Made by a program: the position numbers and the translations under genes
Part shown: in pieces, positions 25,810 to 34,018 of the stretch
Numbering within the stretch: the stretch's first letter is position 1
Layout of the letters: each line of letters begins with the position of its first letter
DNA from: an uncultured Agathobacter sp.
GTDB taxonomy: Bacteria; Bacillota; Clostridia; Lachnospirales; Lachnospiraceae
Direction: 5' to 3'
Length of the DNA: 55,532 nt
NCBI GenBank assembly: GCA_944381555.1
Contig: CALWLL010000027.1
Coordinates: 1 to 55,532 of the forward strand
Notes under the pieces: generated by a model
The model's database searches: none
What the model saw: only the letters and a program-made list of their open reading frames with translations
Told to the model about the DNA's origin: nothing

Positions 25810-25843
25810 CAGTTCTAATTATGAAGTTAAAGGTTTGGAGAAT

Positions 25844-26503
25844 ATGAAAAAGGGAATATTAGTTGTAGTTTCCGGTTTTTCCGGTTCCGGAAAAGGAACC
25901 ATTATGAAACGCCTTATGAGCAAATACGGCAAGAATTATTCTTTATCCGTATCGGCTACTACAAGAGCACCAAGACCGGGAGAAGTTCATGGCGTTGACT
26001 ATTTTTATTTATCAACAGATGAATTCGAGAGTATGATTCAAAATGACCAATTGATTGAATATGCAAAGTATGTAAAAAACTATTACGGTACGCCTAAGGC
26101 ATATGTAGAAGAGCAGTTAAACGCCGGAAAAAATGTCATCCTTGAGATAGAAATGCAGGGGGCGATTAAGGTAAAAAAGAAATATCCAGAAACAATTTTA
26201 TTATTTGTAACTGCTCCAAGTGCAGAAGAAGTAAAAAAACGCTTAATCGGACGTAATACGGAATCTATGGACGTTATCGATGCAAGAATGCAGCGTGCAT
26301 ATGAGGAGTCTTTTGGCTTGGATGATTATGATTATTTAGTGATTAACGATGAGCTTGATGAGTGTGTGGAATGTGTAAACGACATCATTATGAGTGAACG
26401 CGCACAGGATACCGCCAAAAATGAATCTCATCGTGTATCTGCTAATATAGATTTTATAAACAATATAAGAAAAGAGCTTTTAAGCTATTCGAAAGGAGTA
26501 TAA
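25844..26503 (+). CDS. gmk: Guanylate kinase
   Basis: Gmk phosphorylates GMP to GDP with ATP. The 219-residue protein has the P-loop GFSGSGKGT, the GMP-binding TTRAPRPGEVHGVDYFY and LEIEMQGAIKVKK, and the lid region RLIGRNTESMD. The ATG at 25844 fits the P-loop spacing of the family. An upstream start at 25772 would overlap yicC by 38 bases and is rejected. rpoZ starts one base after the stop codon, so the genes are tightly coupled. Confidence 0.96.
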   Translation: MKKGILVVVSGFSGSGKGTIMKRLMSKYGKNYSLSVSATTRAPRPGEVHGVDYFYLSTDEFESMIQNDQLIEYAKYVKNYYGTPKAYVEEQLNAGKNVILEIEMQGAIKVKKKYPETILLFVTAPSAEEVKKRLIGRNTESMDVIDARMQRAYEESFGLDDYDYLVINDELDECVECVNDIIMSERAQDTAKNESHRVSANIDFINNIRKELLSYSKGV

Positions 26504-26504
26504 T

Positions 26505-26744
26505 ATGATCCATCCATCTTATGTAGAACTTATGAAAGTAGTAAACGAAGACGTTATTATCGGAGAAGAACCGGTAGTAAACAGCCGTTATTCCATCGTT
26601 TTAGCCGCTGCGAAAAGAGCACGCCAGATTATCGACGGTGCTGAACCAATGGTTGAGAATCCAAAATGCAACAAACCATTATCTATCGCAGTTGAAGAAA
26701 TTATGAATGGCGACGTTAAAATTATCGCTGACGAAAATAATTAA
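26505..26744 (+). CDS. rpoZ: RNA polymerase omega subunit
   Basis: Omega helps assemble and stabilise RNA polymerase. The 79-residue protein has the conserved SRYSIVLAAAKRARQI, and PLSIAVEEIMNGDVKI near the C-terminus. AAAGGAG precedes the ATG and overlaps the end of gmk. A stem-loop with a T-run follows. Confidence 0.95.
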   Translation: MIHPSYVELMKVVNEDVIIGEEPVVNSRYSIVLAAAKRARQIIDGAEPMVENPKCNKPLSIAVEEIMNGDVKIIADENN

Positions 26745-26755
26745 TTAAAGGAGAG

Positions 26756-26791
26756 GACTGCCGTTAGATGCATATGGCAGTCTTTTTGTTT
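26756..26791 (+). terminator. Terminator/attenuator between rpoZ and rimO
   Basis: GACTGCC (26756-26762) and GGCAGTC (26776-26782) form a 7-bp stem with a 13-base loop, followed by TTTTTGTTTT. It ends 3 bases before the rimO start, so it can either stop rpoZ transcripts or control read-through into rimO. Confidence 0.75.
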
Positions 26792-26794
26792 TAA
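26768..26794 (+). CDS. Possible 8-codon leader ORF before rimO
   Basis: ATG at 26768 opens MHMAVFLF, and its TAA (26792-26794) directly abuts the rimO ATG (26795). The strong SD AAAGGAGAGG (26747-26756) is 11 bases from this ATG, whereas rimO has no SD of its own. Translation through it would pass through the hairpin. It may be chance; no amino-acid bias typical of attenuators is seen. Confidence 0.35.
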   Translation: MHMAVFLF

Positions 26795-28135
26795 ATGAGT
26801 ATTTTAAAAGATAAAAAATTATTATTTATTTCACTTGGATGCGACAAAAATCTGGTGGATTCCGAATTTATGATTGGGATGCTGACGGAGGAAGGCATAA
26901 TCCTATGCGATGACGAAACACAAGCAGATATAATCATCATTAATAGCTGCTGTTTTATCAATGATGCAAAAGAAGAGAGTATTAACACTATTTTGGAAAT
27001 GGCAGAGTATAAAAAAGCCGGAAACTGTAAGGCTTTGATTGTTACAGGCTGTCTTTCCCAGCGTTATCAGAATGAAATCAAAGAAGAAATCCCTGAATTA
27101 GATGCAATTCTTGGCACAAACTCTTATGATGCAATCGCAGAAGCCGTAAAAGAGGCATTGGGACAAAAATATTATAAGAATGTAAGTGCCTTAGAGGGGC
27201 TTCCAAAGCTTTCCAACAAGCGTGTTGTAACTACCGGCGGGCACTATGCACATTTAAAAATTGCAGAGGGATGCAACAAAAACTGTACGTATTGCATTAT
27301 TCCGTCCATTCGCGGACGTTTCCGAAGCGTACCAATGGAAGAACTGGTAGAGCAGGCAAAAACACTTGTTGAAAATGGTGTAAAAGAATTGATTCTCGTT
27401 GCGCAGGAAACGACCCTTTATGGGATTGATTTGTACGGAGAAAAATCACTGCACAAATTATTGGACGAACTGAATAAAATTCCCGGATTATTCTGGATTC
27501 GTATTATGTACTGTTATCCTGAAGAGATTTATGAAGAATTGATTGCATCTATGATTCGTAATAAAAAAGTGTGCCATTATCTTGATATGCCGATTCAGCA
27601 TTGCAATGATACCATTTTAAAAAGAATGGGCAGAAGAACCAGCCGCAGGGAGTTAGAAGAGCGGATACGATACCTAAGAGAGCGTATTCCTGACATTACG
27701 CTTAGAACCACGCTTATTTGCGGCTTTCCGGGAGAAACGGAAGAAATGCATGAGGAATTAATGCAGTTTATCAATGATATGGAATTTGACCGTCTGGGCG
27801 CTTTTGCATATTCACCGGAAGAAGGAACTCCTGCTGCTGCTTTCCCAAATCAGGTAGATGAGGAAGTAAAGCTTGACTGGCAGGCTGATGTAATGGAACT
27901 TCAGGAAGAGGTTATTTTTGATAAAAATGAGACCTTAATCGGTCTTGAAACTTATGCATTTGTTGAAGGAAAAGTTGCAGATGAAAATGCTTATATCGGA
28001 AGAACCTACCGTGATGCTCCAAACATTGACGGATATATTTTTATCCAGACAGACGAAGAACTTATGACAGGTGATATTATTAAGGTCAAAGTCACCGGAG
28101 CATATGAATATGATTTAATCGGAGAACTGTGCTGA
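26795..28135 (+). CDS. rimO: Ribosomal protein S12 methylthiotransferase RimO
   Basis: RimO adds a methylthio group to an aspartate of ribosomal protein S12 using two Fe-S clusters and SAM. The 446-residue protein has the MTTase N-terminus ISLGCDKNLVDSEFM, NSCCFINDA and VTGCLSQRY. The radical SAM motif is CNKNCTYC with IPSIRGRFRS, and a TRAM domain ends the protein. Family N-termini fit the ATG at 26795, yet there is no SD in front of it; the nearest is behind the hairpin. The other MTTase, miaB, is at 3.9-5.3 kb. Confidence 0.95.
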   Translation: MSILKDKKLLFISLGCDKNLVDSEFMIGMLTEEGIILCDDETQADIIIINSCCFINDAKEESINTILEMAEYKKAGNCKALIVTGCLSQRYQNEIKEEIPELDAILGTNSYDAIAEAVKEALGQKYYKNVSALEGLPKLSNKRVVTTGGHYAHLKIAEGCNKNCTYCIIPSIRGRFRSVPMEELVEQAKTLVENGVKELILVAQETTLYGIDLYGEKSLHKLLDELNKIPGLFWIRIMYCYPEEIYEELIASMIRNKKVCHYLDMPIQHCNDTILKRMGRRTSRRELEERIRYLRERIPDITLRTTLICGFPGETEEMHEELMQFINDMEFDRLGAFAYSPEEGTPAAAFPNQVDEEVKLDWQADVMELQEEVIFDKNETLIGLETYAFVEGKVADENAYIGRTYRDAPNIDGYIFIQTDEELMTGDIIKVKVTGAYEYDLIGELC

Positions 28136-28158
28136 AAGCACAGAAAGGAGTATAACGA

Positions 28159-28701
28159 ATGAACTTACCTAACAAATTGACAATTTTACGCGTAATCATG
28201 ATTCCGTTTTTTGTGTTTTTTATGCTTGCTCCATATTTTGAGGGGTATGGCAATTATATTGCGGCAGCAATCTTTATTATCGCAAGCCTGACAGACTTTT
28301 TAGATGGATATCTGGCAAGACGTGATAACTTAGTAACAAATTTCGGCAAATTTATGGACCCGCTTGCTGATAAACTTCTTGTTTGTTCTGCTTTGATCTG
28401 CCTTGTTGAGATGGGACAGTTAGCATCATGGATTGTCATCATCATCATATCCAGAGAGTTTATTATCAGCGGCTTCCGTTTAATTGCTTCCGACAATGGA
28501 GTTGTAATTGCAGCAAGCTACTGGGGAAAATTCAAAACATTTTTCCAGATGGTTATGGTTATTATGCTAATCATCAATATACAGAATCCGGTTTATCAGA
28601 TTGTGGCAACTGTTGTGACATACATTGCGCTGATTTTAACCGTAATTTCATTGGTTGATTACATTATAAAAAACAAAAATGTATTAAAGGATCAAAAATA
28701 G
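28159..28701 (+). CDS. pgsA: CDP-diacylglycerol-glycerol-3-phosphate phosphatidyltransferase
   Basis: PgsA makes phosphatidylglycerol phosphate at the membrane. The 180-residue protein has about four to five hydrophobic segments and the CDP-alcohol transferase motif: DGYLARR, then FGKFMDPLADK (about 48-74), with all four metal-binding Asp residues. AGGAG lies 8 bases before the ATG. It follows rimO by 23 bases and precedes the cinA-like gene by 9, a common order in Firmicutes. Confidence 0.95.
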   Translation: MNLPNKLTILRVIMIPFFVFFMLAPYFEGYGNYIAAAIFIIASLTDFLDGYLARRDNLVTNFGKFMDPLADKLLVCSALICLVEMGQLASWIVIIIISREFIISGFRLIASDNGVVIAASYWGKFKTFFQMVMVIMLIINIQNPVYQIVATVVTYIALILTVISLVDYIIKNKNVLKDQK

Positions 28702-28710
28702 GAATCTGCC

Positions 28711-29211
28711 ATGACGGAACACAAATTGTTACAATTGTTATCAGAGCATAATCTAAAAATTGCCACAGCCGAAAGCTGTACGGGAGGATTGGTTTCGGGC
28801 TTATTATGTGATATTCCGGGGATTTCTGCATTTTTTGAAGAAGGCTTTGTTACCTATTCGGAGAATGCCAAGATAAAAAATCTTGGAGTATCTGCGGAAA
28901 CAATTGCAAAGTACGGTGTTGTAAGCTGTGAAACAGCGGAAGAAATGGCAAAAGGAGCCGCAAAACGTGCAAACGCGGATTGTGCTGTAGCAACGACAGG
29001 TATTGCTGGCCCCACAGGCGGAACGGCAGAAACACCAGTCGGCTGCGTATGTATCAGTTGTGTGGTGAATGGGCAGATGCACAGCGAACGCTTGATGTTT
29101 GAAGGCAGCCGCATGGAAATACGAATGCAGGCTGCGGCGTATGCATTAGAAATGTTGTGCAGACAAATCGAATCAAAATATAAAGGAGTAAGCGGATCAT
29201 GCGAATTATAG
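28711..29211 (+). CDS. CinA C-terminal family amidohydrolase
   Basis: The 166-residue protein is the stand-alone CinA C-terminal domain, with TAESCTGGLVSGLLCDIPG, CETAEEMAKGA and VATTGIAGPTGGT. Related proteins (PncC) deamidate nicotinamide mononucleotide to recycle NAD. It lacks the N-terminal molybdopterin-binding-like domain of full-length CinA. It ends inside the start of rsmD (13-base overlap). Confidence 0.88.
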   Translation: MTEHKLLQLLSEHNLKIATAESCTGGLVSGLLCDIPGISAFFEEGFVTYSENAKIKNLGVSAETIAKYGVVSCETAEEMAKGAAKRANADCAVATTGIAGPTGGTAETPVGCVCISCVVNGQMHSERLMFEGSRMEIRMQAAAYALEMLCRQIESKYKGVSGSCEL

Positions 29212-29756
29212 CCGGAACAGCCAGAAGCCTTCCACTTAAAGCACCGGAGGGACTCGACACAAGACCAACCTCTGACCAGATAAAAGAAACATTATTTAAT
29301 ATACTACAGACAGATATTTGCGGCTGTTATTTTCTTGATTTATTTGCAGGAAGCGGACAAATAGGCTTGGAAAGCCTTAGTCGCGGAGGAGAGTACGCTG
29401 TTTTGGTTGAGAACAATCGCAAGGCTGCAAAATGCATTGAGGAGAACATACATTTTACGAAATTTGACAAAAAGGCAAGAGTAATTGTCAGTGACGCTGT
29501 GTCTGCTTTATATACCTTAGAAGGGAAATACAAATTCGATATTATATTTATGGACCCTCCATACAATAAGGAGCTTGAAAAGGATGTATTAAGATATTTA
29601 TCCACATCTTCTTTATTAAAACCGGATTCGAAGGTAATTGTAGAAGCATCTGCCGAAACGGATTTTGATTATGTAGAAGAGATGGGCTTTGAAATCACGA
29701 AATATAAGAAGTATAAGACCAATGGTCATGTATTTTTAAAGAGAAAAAAGGAGTAA
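29199..29756 (+). CDS. rsmD: 16S rRNA (guanine966-N2)-methyltransferase
   Basis: RsmD methylates G966 of 16S rRNA. The 185-residue protein starts [10 protein letters not shown] and has the SAM-binding [19 protein letters not shown] (about 47-65) and the catalytic [10 protein letters not shown]. The position before coaD matches the B. subtilis order ylbH-coaD-ylbJ. AAAGGAG precedes the ATG. Confidence 0.95.
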   Translation: MRIIAGTARSLPLKAPEGLDTRPTSDQIKETLFNILQTDICGCYFLDLFAGSGQIGLESLSRGGEYAVLVENNRKAAKCIEENIHFTKFDKKARVIVSDAVSALYTLEGKYKFDIIFMDPPYNKELEKDVLRYLSTSSLLKPDSKVIVEASAETDFDYVEEMGFEITKYKKYKTNGHVFLKRKKE

Positions 29757-29760
29757 AAGT

Positions 29761-30249
29761 ATGAAAAAAGCAGTTTATCCGGGAAGCTTTGATCCAATTA
29801 CATTTGGTCACCTTGATATTATAAAGCGTTCTGCTAAAATGGTAGATGAGCTTGTGGTTGGCGTGCTGCATAACAGTGCCAAAAATTCGTTGTTTTCTTT
29901 AGAAGAACGTGTTAATATGATTAAAGAGATGACAAAAGATATTCCAAATGTAAAAGTGGAATCCTTTGATGGTCTGCTGGTGGATTATATGCGCCGGATC
30001 GGGGCGAATATTATCATTCGCGGACTTCGTGCAGTTACGGATTTTGAATACGAATTACAGCTTGCACAGATTAATCATGTTCAGAATGAAGAGATTGAGA
30101 CCTTGTTCTTAATTACAAATTTGAAATATTCCTATCTCAGTTCTACTATTGTTAAGGAGATTGCTTCTTATGGCGGAGATATTTCAAAATTCGTTCCGAA
30201 ACAGCTTATGGATTGCATTTATGAAAAATATAATGTAAAAAATCTTTAA
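29761..30249 (+). CDS. coaD: Phosphopantetheine adenylyltransferase
   Basis: CoaD makes dephospho-CoA from 4'-phosphopantetheine and ATP, the penultimate step of CoA synthesis. The 162-residue protein has [17 protein letters not shown] (with the TxGH motif), [14 protein letters not shown] and [13 protein letters not shown] (the ISSxxK-like motif). The GAG-rich SD overlaps the end of rsmD, 4 bases upstream. Confidence 0.96.
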   Translation: MKKAVYPGSFDPITFGHLDIIKRSAKMVDELVVGVLHNSAKNSLFSLEERVNMIKEMTKDIPNVKVESFDGLLVDYMRRIGANIIIRGLRAVTDFEYELQLAQINHVQNEEIETLFLITNLKYSYLSSTIVKEIASYGGDISKFVPKQLMDCIYEKYNVKNL

Positions 30250-30267
30250 AACATAAGGAGAATACTT

Positions 30268-30909
30268 ATGAGCAGCAGAATTGAACAGATTATTGATGAA
30301 ATTGAAGATTACATTGATTCTTGTAAGTTTCAGCCATTATCTTCTACGAAAATTATTGTAAATAAAGAAGAACTGGACGAGCTTATTGCGGAATTACGCA
30401 AGAAAACACCGGAGGAAATCAAAAGATACCAGAAAATCATCAGTAATAAAGAAGCTATCCTTGCAGATGCACAGGCAAAAGCAGACCAGATTATAGCACA
30501 GGCGCAGATTCAGACTAATGAGCTTGTGTCCGAGCATCAGATTATGCAGCAGGCATATGCACAGGCAAATGAAGTTGTTATGATTGCGACAAAACAGGCG
30601 CAGGAGATTTTAGATACTGCAACAAACGAAGCAAATAACATCCGTATGAGCGCTATGGCTTATACAGATGATAAGTTAAAAAATGTAGAAGATATCCTTG
30701 TTAATTCAATTGATACTTCTAAGGCTCGTTATGATAATTTAATCAATTCCCTTCAGGGTTTTCTTGATATGGTTGTTGCAAACCGCATGGAATTATTTCC
30801 GCCAACGGAGCCGGAACCAGCGCCAGTACCAAAAAAGACAAAAGAAGCGGAGCGTGTTGACGCAATTGACTTATCTGTTATAAATATAGAAACAGAGAAT
30901 CAGGAGTAA
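30268..30909 (+). CDS. Coiled-coil protein of unknown function
   Basis: The 213-residue protein is mostly one long helix (about 45-165) rich in Ala, Gln and Glu, of the kind that resembles ATP synthase b-subunit or DivIVA tails (ADAQAKADQIIAQAQIQ). The start is SRIEQIIDEIEDYIDSC. The C-terminus is proline- and acid-rich (PPTEPEPAPVP). There is no membrane segment. Related genes in Clostridia are often labelled ATPase without proof. It follows coaD by 18 bases. Its last 39 bases overlap the convergent ylbJ-like gene. Confidence 0.65.
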   Translation: MSSRIEQIIDEIEDYIDSCKFQPLSSTKIIVNKEELDELIAELRKKTPEEIKRYQKIISNKEAILADAQAKADQIIAQAQIQTNELVSEHQIMQQAYAQANEVVMIATKQAQEILDTATNEANNIRMSAMAYTDDKLKNVEDILVNSIDTSKARYDNLINSLQGFLDMVVANRMELFPPTEPEPAPVPKKTKEAERVDAIDLSVINIETENQE

Positions 30910-31770
30910 AAAGGACAGAAGTATTTTGCCTTTTATATATGTTTTTACAGATAAGCCGGAAGGCTTAATGATAGAGGCTGTTTGTGCAAGTCCTGATATT
31001 CCTCCAAAGGACAGAAGCTGGATGGCAATCATATATTTTTGCTCTTCAGAAAGTGTTCCAAGGCGGGAAAGCAGGGATATCCCATTTGTGATTTCAAGAT
31101 TTCCCAACAGGATTACAGAACCCAGTGAAGTGTTCTGCCATAGATGGAATATCATCTGTGACAGCAGGGAAAACATAACAATATAACCGCATATTTTGAT
31201 AAGCGACTCAAAACCGCTTATAATACCGGCGTCAATGATTTGCATATCTAATTGAAATCTTGATGCCGATTTTTTTTGAGTCTGTCCTGTTTTATTGGTT
31301 CTGCTGAATATGAGCAGAACGACGGATAAGAACAGAGGAATCAGATATAACAGGATGTATGTGGTTGTTTTATAATCAGCATTTGGAAACAGAGTTGGCA
31401 GTACATAGCCGCAGACATACATGGTGCTGAAATTATTGGCTGTTATACATAGAATGACAGCCTGTCTTTTTGTTAATAAGGAGTGTGAATAGAAGTCAGC
31501 GGACAATTTTGCGCCAATGGGAAAGCCGAATATAAACCCGCATATAAGCGTAAGCAGAATGGCAAGAAGATTGGAACCGCTTTTGAGACTTTCCATAAAC
31601 TTACTTTGCAGCAAAATCCGGGATAAAACCGTAAATGAAAACAGTGCAGGAAAAATTTGATGAAACCATGTTAAAATCCCCTGCTTTGAGGCTTCAAAGG
31701 CAACTTCCGGATATAATAGAGAGCAGATAACTAAAAATGTAAAAATAAAACTAAACAATACTTTTTTCAT
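30871..31770 (-). CDS. Nucleoside-recognition (YlbJ-like) sporulation membrane protein
   Basis: The 299-residue protein has about seven to eight hydrophobic segments. It matches the YlbJ-type nucleoside-recognition family: WFHQIFPALFSFTVLSRILL, GFPIGAKLSADFYS, FSTMYVCGYVLPTLFP and SFGGISGLAQTASII. In B. subtilis YlbJ is needed for spore development and lies right after coaD; here it is inverted relative to coaD. No SD is seen before the ATG at 31770, and only 30 bases separate it from divergent pepD. The true start could be at a later Met. Confidence 0.8.
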   Translation of the reverse strand: MKKVLFSFIFTFLVICSLLYPEVAFEASKQGILTWFHQIFPALFSFTVLSRILLQSKFMESLKSGSNLLAILLTLICGFIFGFPIGAKLSADFYSHSLLTKRQAVILCITANNFSTMYVCGYVLPTLFPNADYKTTTYILLYLIPLFLSVVLLIFSRTNKTGQTQKKSASRFQLDMQIIDAGIISGFESLIKICGYIVMFSLLSQMIFHLWQNTSLGSVILLGNLEITNGISLLSRLGTLSEEQKYMIAIQLLSFGGISGLAQTASIIKPSGLSVKTYIKGKILLSFLLLILCFYIYNR

Positions 31771-31800
31771 ATTATTATTTATGATATACAGGAGGCATTT

Positions 31801-33249
31801 ATGAGAGTTTTAGAAAATTTACAACCGAAGAGAGTATTTTACTATTTTGAAGAAATTGCAAAGATTCCGAATGGTTCCGGCAATACGAAACAGATTAGCG
31901 ATTATCTGGCTGGTTTCGCAAAGGAGCATAATCTGGAGTATTATCAGGATGCATTAAATAATATCATTATCATCAAAGAAGCAACAGCCGGATATGAGGG
32001 TGCAGACCCCGTAATCATTCAGGGACATATGGATATGGTTTGCGAAAAAGAGAGTGGTTCTGCCATTGATTTTGAAAAAGACGGTTTAGAACTTTATGTA
32101 GAAGACGGTTTTGTAAAGGCAAAAGATACGACGTTAGGCGGAGATGACGGCATCGCCGTTGCCTATGCATTAGCACTCTTAGAATCTACAGAGTATGCGC
32201 ATCCACGTCTGGAAGCAGTAATTACAGTTGACGAGGAAACCGGTATGAACGGTGCATACGGCATTGATTTATCTATGTTAAAGGGAAGAAAAATGTTAAA
32301 TATCGACAGTGATGAGGAAGGCATTTTCCTTACAAGCTGTGCAGGGGGAACTGCTGTTAAAGCTGTTATTCCGGTTAAACGCAATACCGAAAGCGGTGTT
32401 GCCTTAAAGATAAAAGTGGACGGACTTTTTGGCGGACATTCCGGTGCTGAAATTCATAAAGAGCATGGAAATGCTGACATTTTAATGGGAAGAGTGCTAA
32501 ATAATATTGCAAAGGAAGTTCCGTTTGGAATCATAAATCTTTGCGGCGGACTAAAAGATAATGCGATTCCAAGAGAATGTACGGCTGACTTATTGGTGCC
32601 GGAAGAGTGCGTAGACAGAGCAAAAGAAATTGTTGCAGAGCAGTCAGAAGCATTCAAAAAAGAATTTTTTATATCAGACCCGGAGGTTTTGGTTACAGCG
32701 TTTGAGGAGGGCGTTAAAGAGGCGGCAATTCTAGATTTCGTGTCTTTGAATAAAGTGCTATGTTATTTGCGCATGATTCCAAATGGCGTCCAGAACATGA
32801 GTCAGGCAATTGCAGGACTTGTTGAGACCTCTTTAAACCTCGGAATTATGGAACTAAAAGAGGATGCACTGATTACGGAAACTTCTATCCGCAGCTCGGT
32901 AGGAAGCCGCAAGGCAGATTTAAGAGATAAACTTGTAAATATCATTGAATTGGTAGGCGGAGAAGCAGAAATTATCGGGGATTATCCGGCATGGGAGTAT
33001 AAGGCAGAGTCGAAACTTCGCCAGGAAATCAAAGCTGCATATCAGACGGTATATGGGGAAGACCCGGAGTTTACCGCAATTCACGCAGGATTAGAGTGCG
33101 GTATTTTATCAGAAAAGATACAGGATTTGGACTGTGTATCGTTTGGACCGCAGAACTTAGATATTCATACGCCAAAGGAACGCCTTAACATTGCTTCAAC
33201 CGAACGCGTATGGAATTTCCTTGTAGAATATTTAAAACAGGCAAAATAA
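31801..33249 (+). CDS. pepD: Beta-Ala-His dipeptidase (M20 aminoacyl-histidine dipeptidase)
   Basis: PepD hydrolyses Xaa-His dipeptides. The 482-residue M20/M28-fold protein has metal-binding IIQGHMDMVCEKE (His76, Asp78), TLGGDDGIAVAYA (bridging Asp), VDEETGMNGA (catalytic Glu pair), the dimerisation-domain motif GGHSGAEIH, and IHAGLECGILSEK for the final metal His/Glu. There is no signal peptide, so it is cytoplasmic. AGGAGG is 5 bases before the ATG. Confidence 0.94.
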   Translation: MRVLENLQPKRVFYYFEEIAKIPNGSGNTKQISDYLAGFAKEHNLEYYQDALNNIIIIKEATAGYEGADPVIIQGHMDMVCEKESGSAIDFEKDGLELYVEDGFVKAKDTTLGGDDGIAVAYALALLESTEYAHPRLEAVITVDEETGMNGAYGIDLSMLKGRKMLNIDSDEEGIFLTSCAGGTAVKAVIPVKRNTESGVALKIKVDGLFGGHSGAEIHKEHGNADILMGRVLNNIAKEVPFGIINLCGGLKDNAIPRECTADLLVPEECVDRAKEIVAEQSEAFKKEFFISDPEVLVTAFEEGVKEAAILDFVSLNKVLCYLRMIPNGVQNMSQAIAGLVETSLNLGIMELKEDALITETSIRSSVGSRKADLRDKLVNIIELVGGEAEIIGDYPAWEYKAESKLRQEIKAAYQTVYGEDPEFTAIHAGLECGILSEKIQDLDCVSFGPQNLDIHTPKERLNIASTERVWNFLVEYLKQAK

Positions 33250-33271
33250 CGTAAGGGGAATAGGGATTAAA

Positions 33272-33976
33272 ATGATGCGAGTCGACAAGTATCTGGCGGA
33301 TTGTGGGCTGGGTACAAGAAGTGAAGTAAAGAAGTATATAAAGGCAAAGCAGATTACAGTAAATGGCACCATAGTTCTAAAACCAGAATTCAAAATCGAA
33401 GAAAATACGGACGTAGTTAATTTCAAAGGCCAGACCATAGTATATGAAAAGTATGTATATTATCTTTTTCATAAACCTGCCGGCTGTGTTACGGCAATGC
33501 AGGATAATCTCCATAAAACAGTTATGGATTTTTTCCCCGAAGAAATCAAAAAGAAGGGTGTTGCACCGGTGGGAAGACTGGACCTTGATACAGAAGGCTT
33601 GCTTTTATTGACAAATGATGGAGCGCTGACGCATCATCTGCTTAGTCCGGCTCATCATATCCCAAAAACTTATTATGCTATTCTGGATAAAGAGGTACCG
33701 CAGGAGGCAGTCGGGAAGTTTAAAAGAGGTACAGATATTGGAGATGATAAACCGACGCTCCCGGCAGAACTTGTGATTCTCCCGGAGAAAACTGCCGCAG
33801 AACTTACTATTTGCGAAGGACGTTTCCATCAGGTAAAGAGAATGTTTGAAACAGTCGGATGTGCGGTCACATATTTAAAAAGATTGTCTATGGGAAGTCT
33901 TGTATTGGGGGATTTGCCATCCGGGGAGTATCGTAAGCTCACTGAGGAAGAAGTGAAGCTATTATTAAGCTACTAA
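33272..33976 (+). CDS. RsuA-family pseudouridine synthase
   Basis: The 234-residue protein has an N-terminal S4 RNA-binding domain (RVDKYLADCGLGTRSEVKKY) and the RsuA/RluB catalytic block APVGRLDLDTEGLLLLTNDG, with the catalytic Asp in GRLD. CEGRFHQVKRMF near the C-terminus is typical of RsuA-type 16S U516 synthases. RluB/RluE specificity cannot be excluded. Two adjacent ATG codons (33272, 33275) are both possible. Confidence 0.9.
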   Translation: MMRVDKYLADCGLGTRSEVKKYIKAKQITVNGTIVLKPEFKIEENTDVVNFKGQTIVYEKYVYYLFHKPAGCVTAMQDNLHKTVMDFFPEEIKKKGVAPVGRLDLDTEGLLLLTNDGALTHHLLSPAHHIPKTYYAILDKEVPQEAVGKFKRGTDIGDDKPTLPAELVILPEKTAAELTICEGRFHQVKRMFETVGCAVTYLKRLSMGSLVLGDLPSGEYRKLTEEEVKLLLSY

Positions 33977-34018
33977 CATATTGCAGATATATTTGCAGAC
34001 ATCAATTGGAGGATTTAG

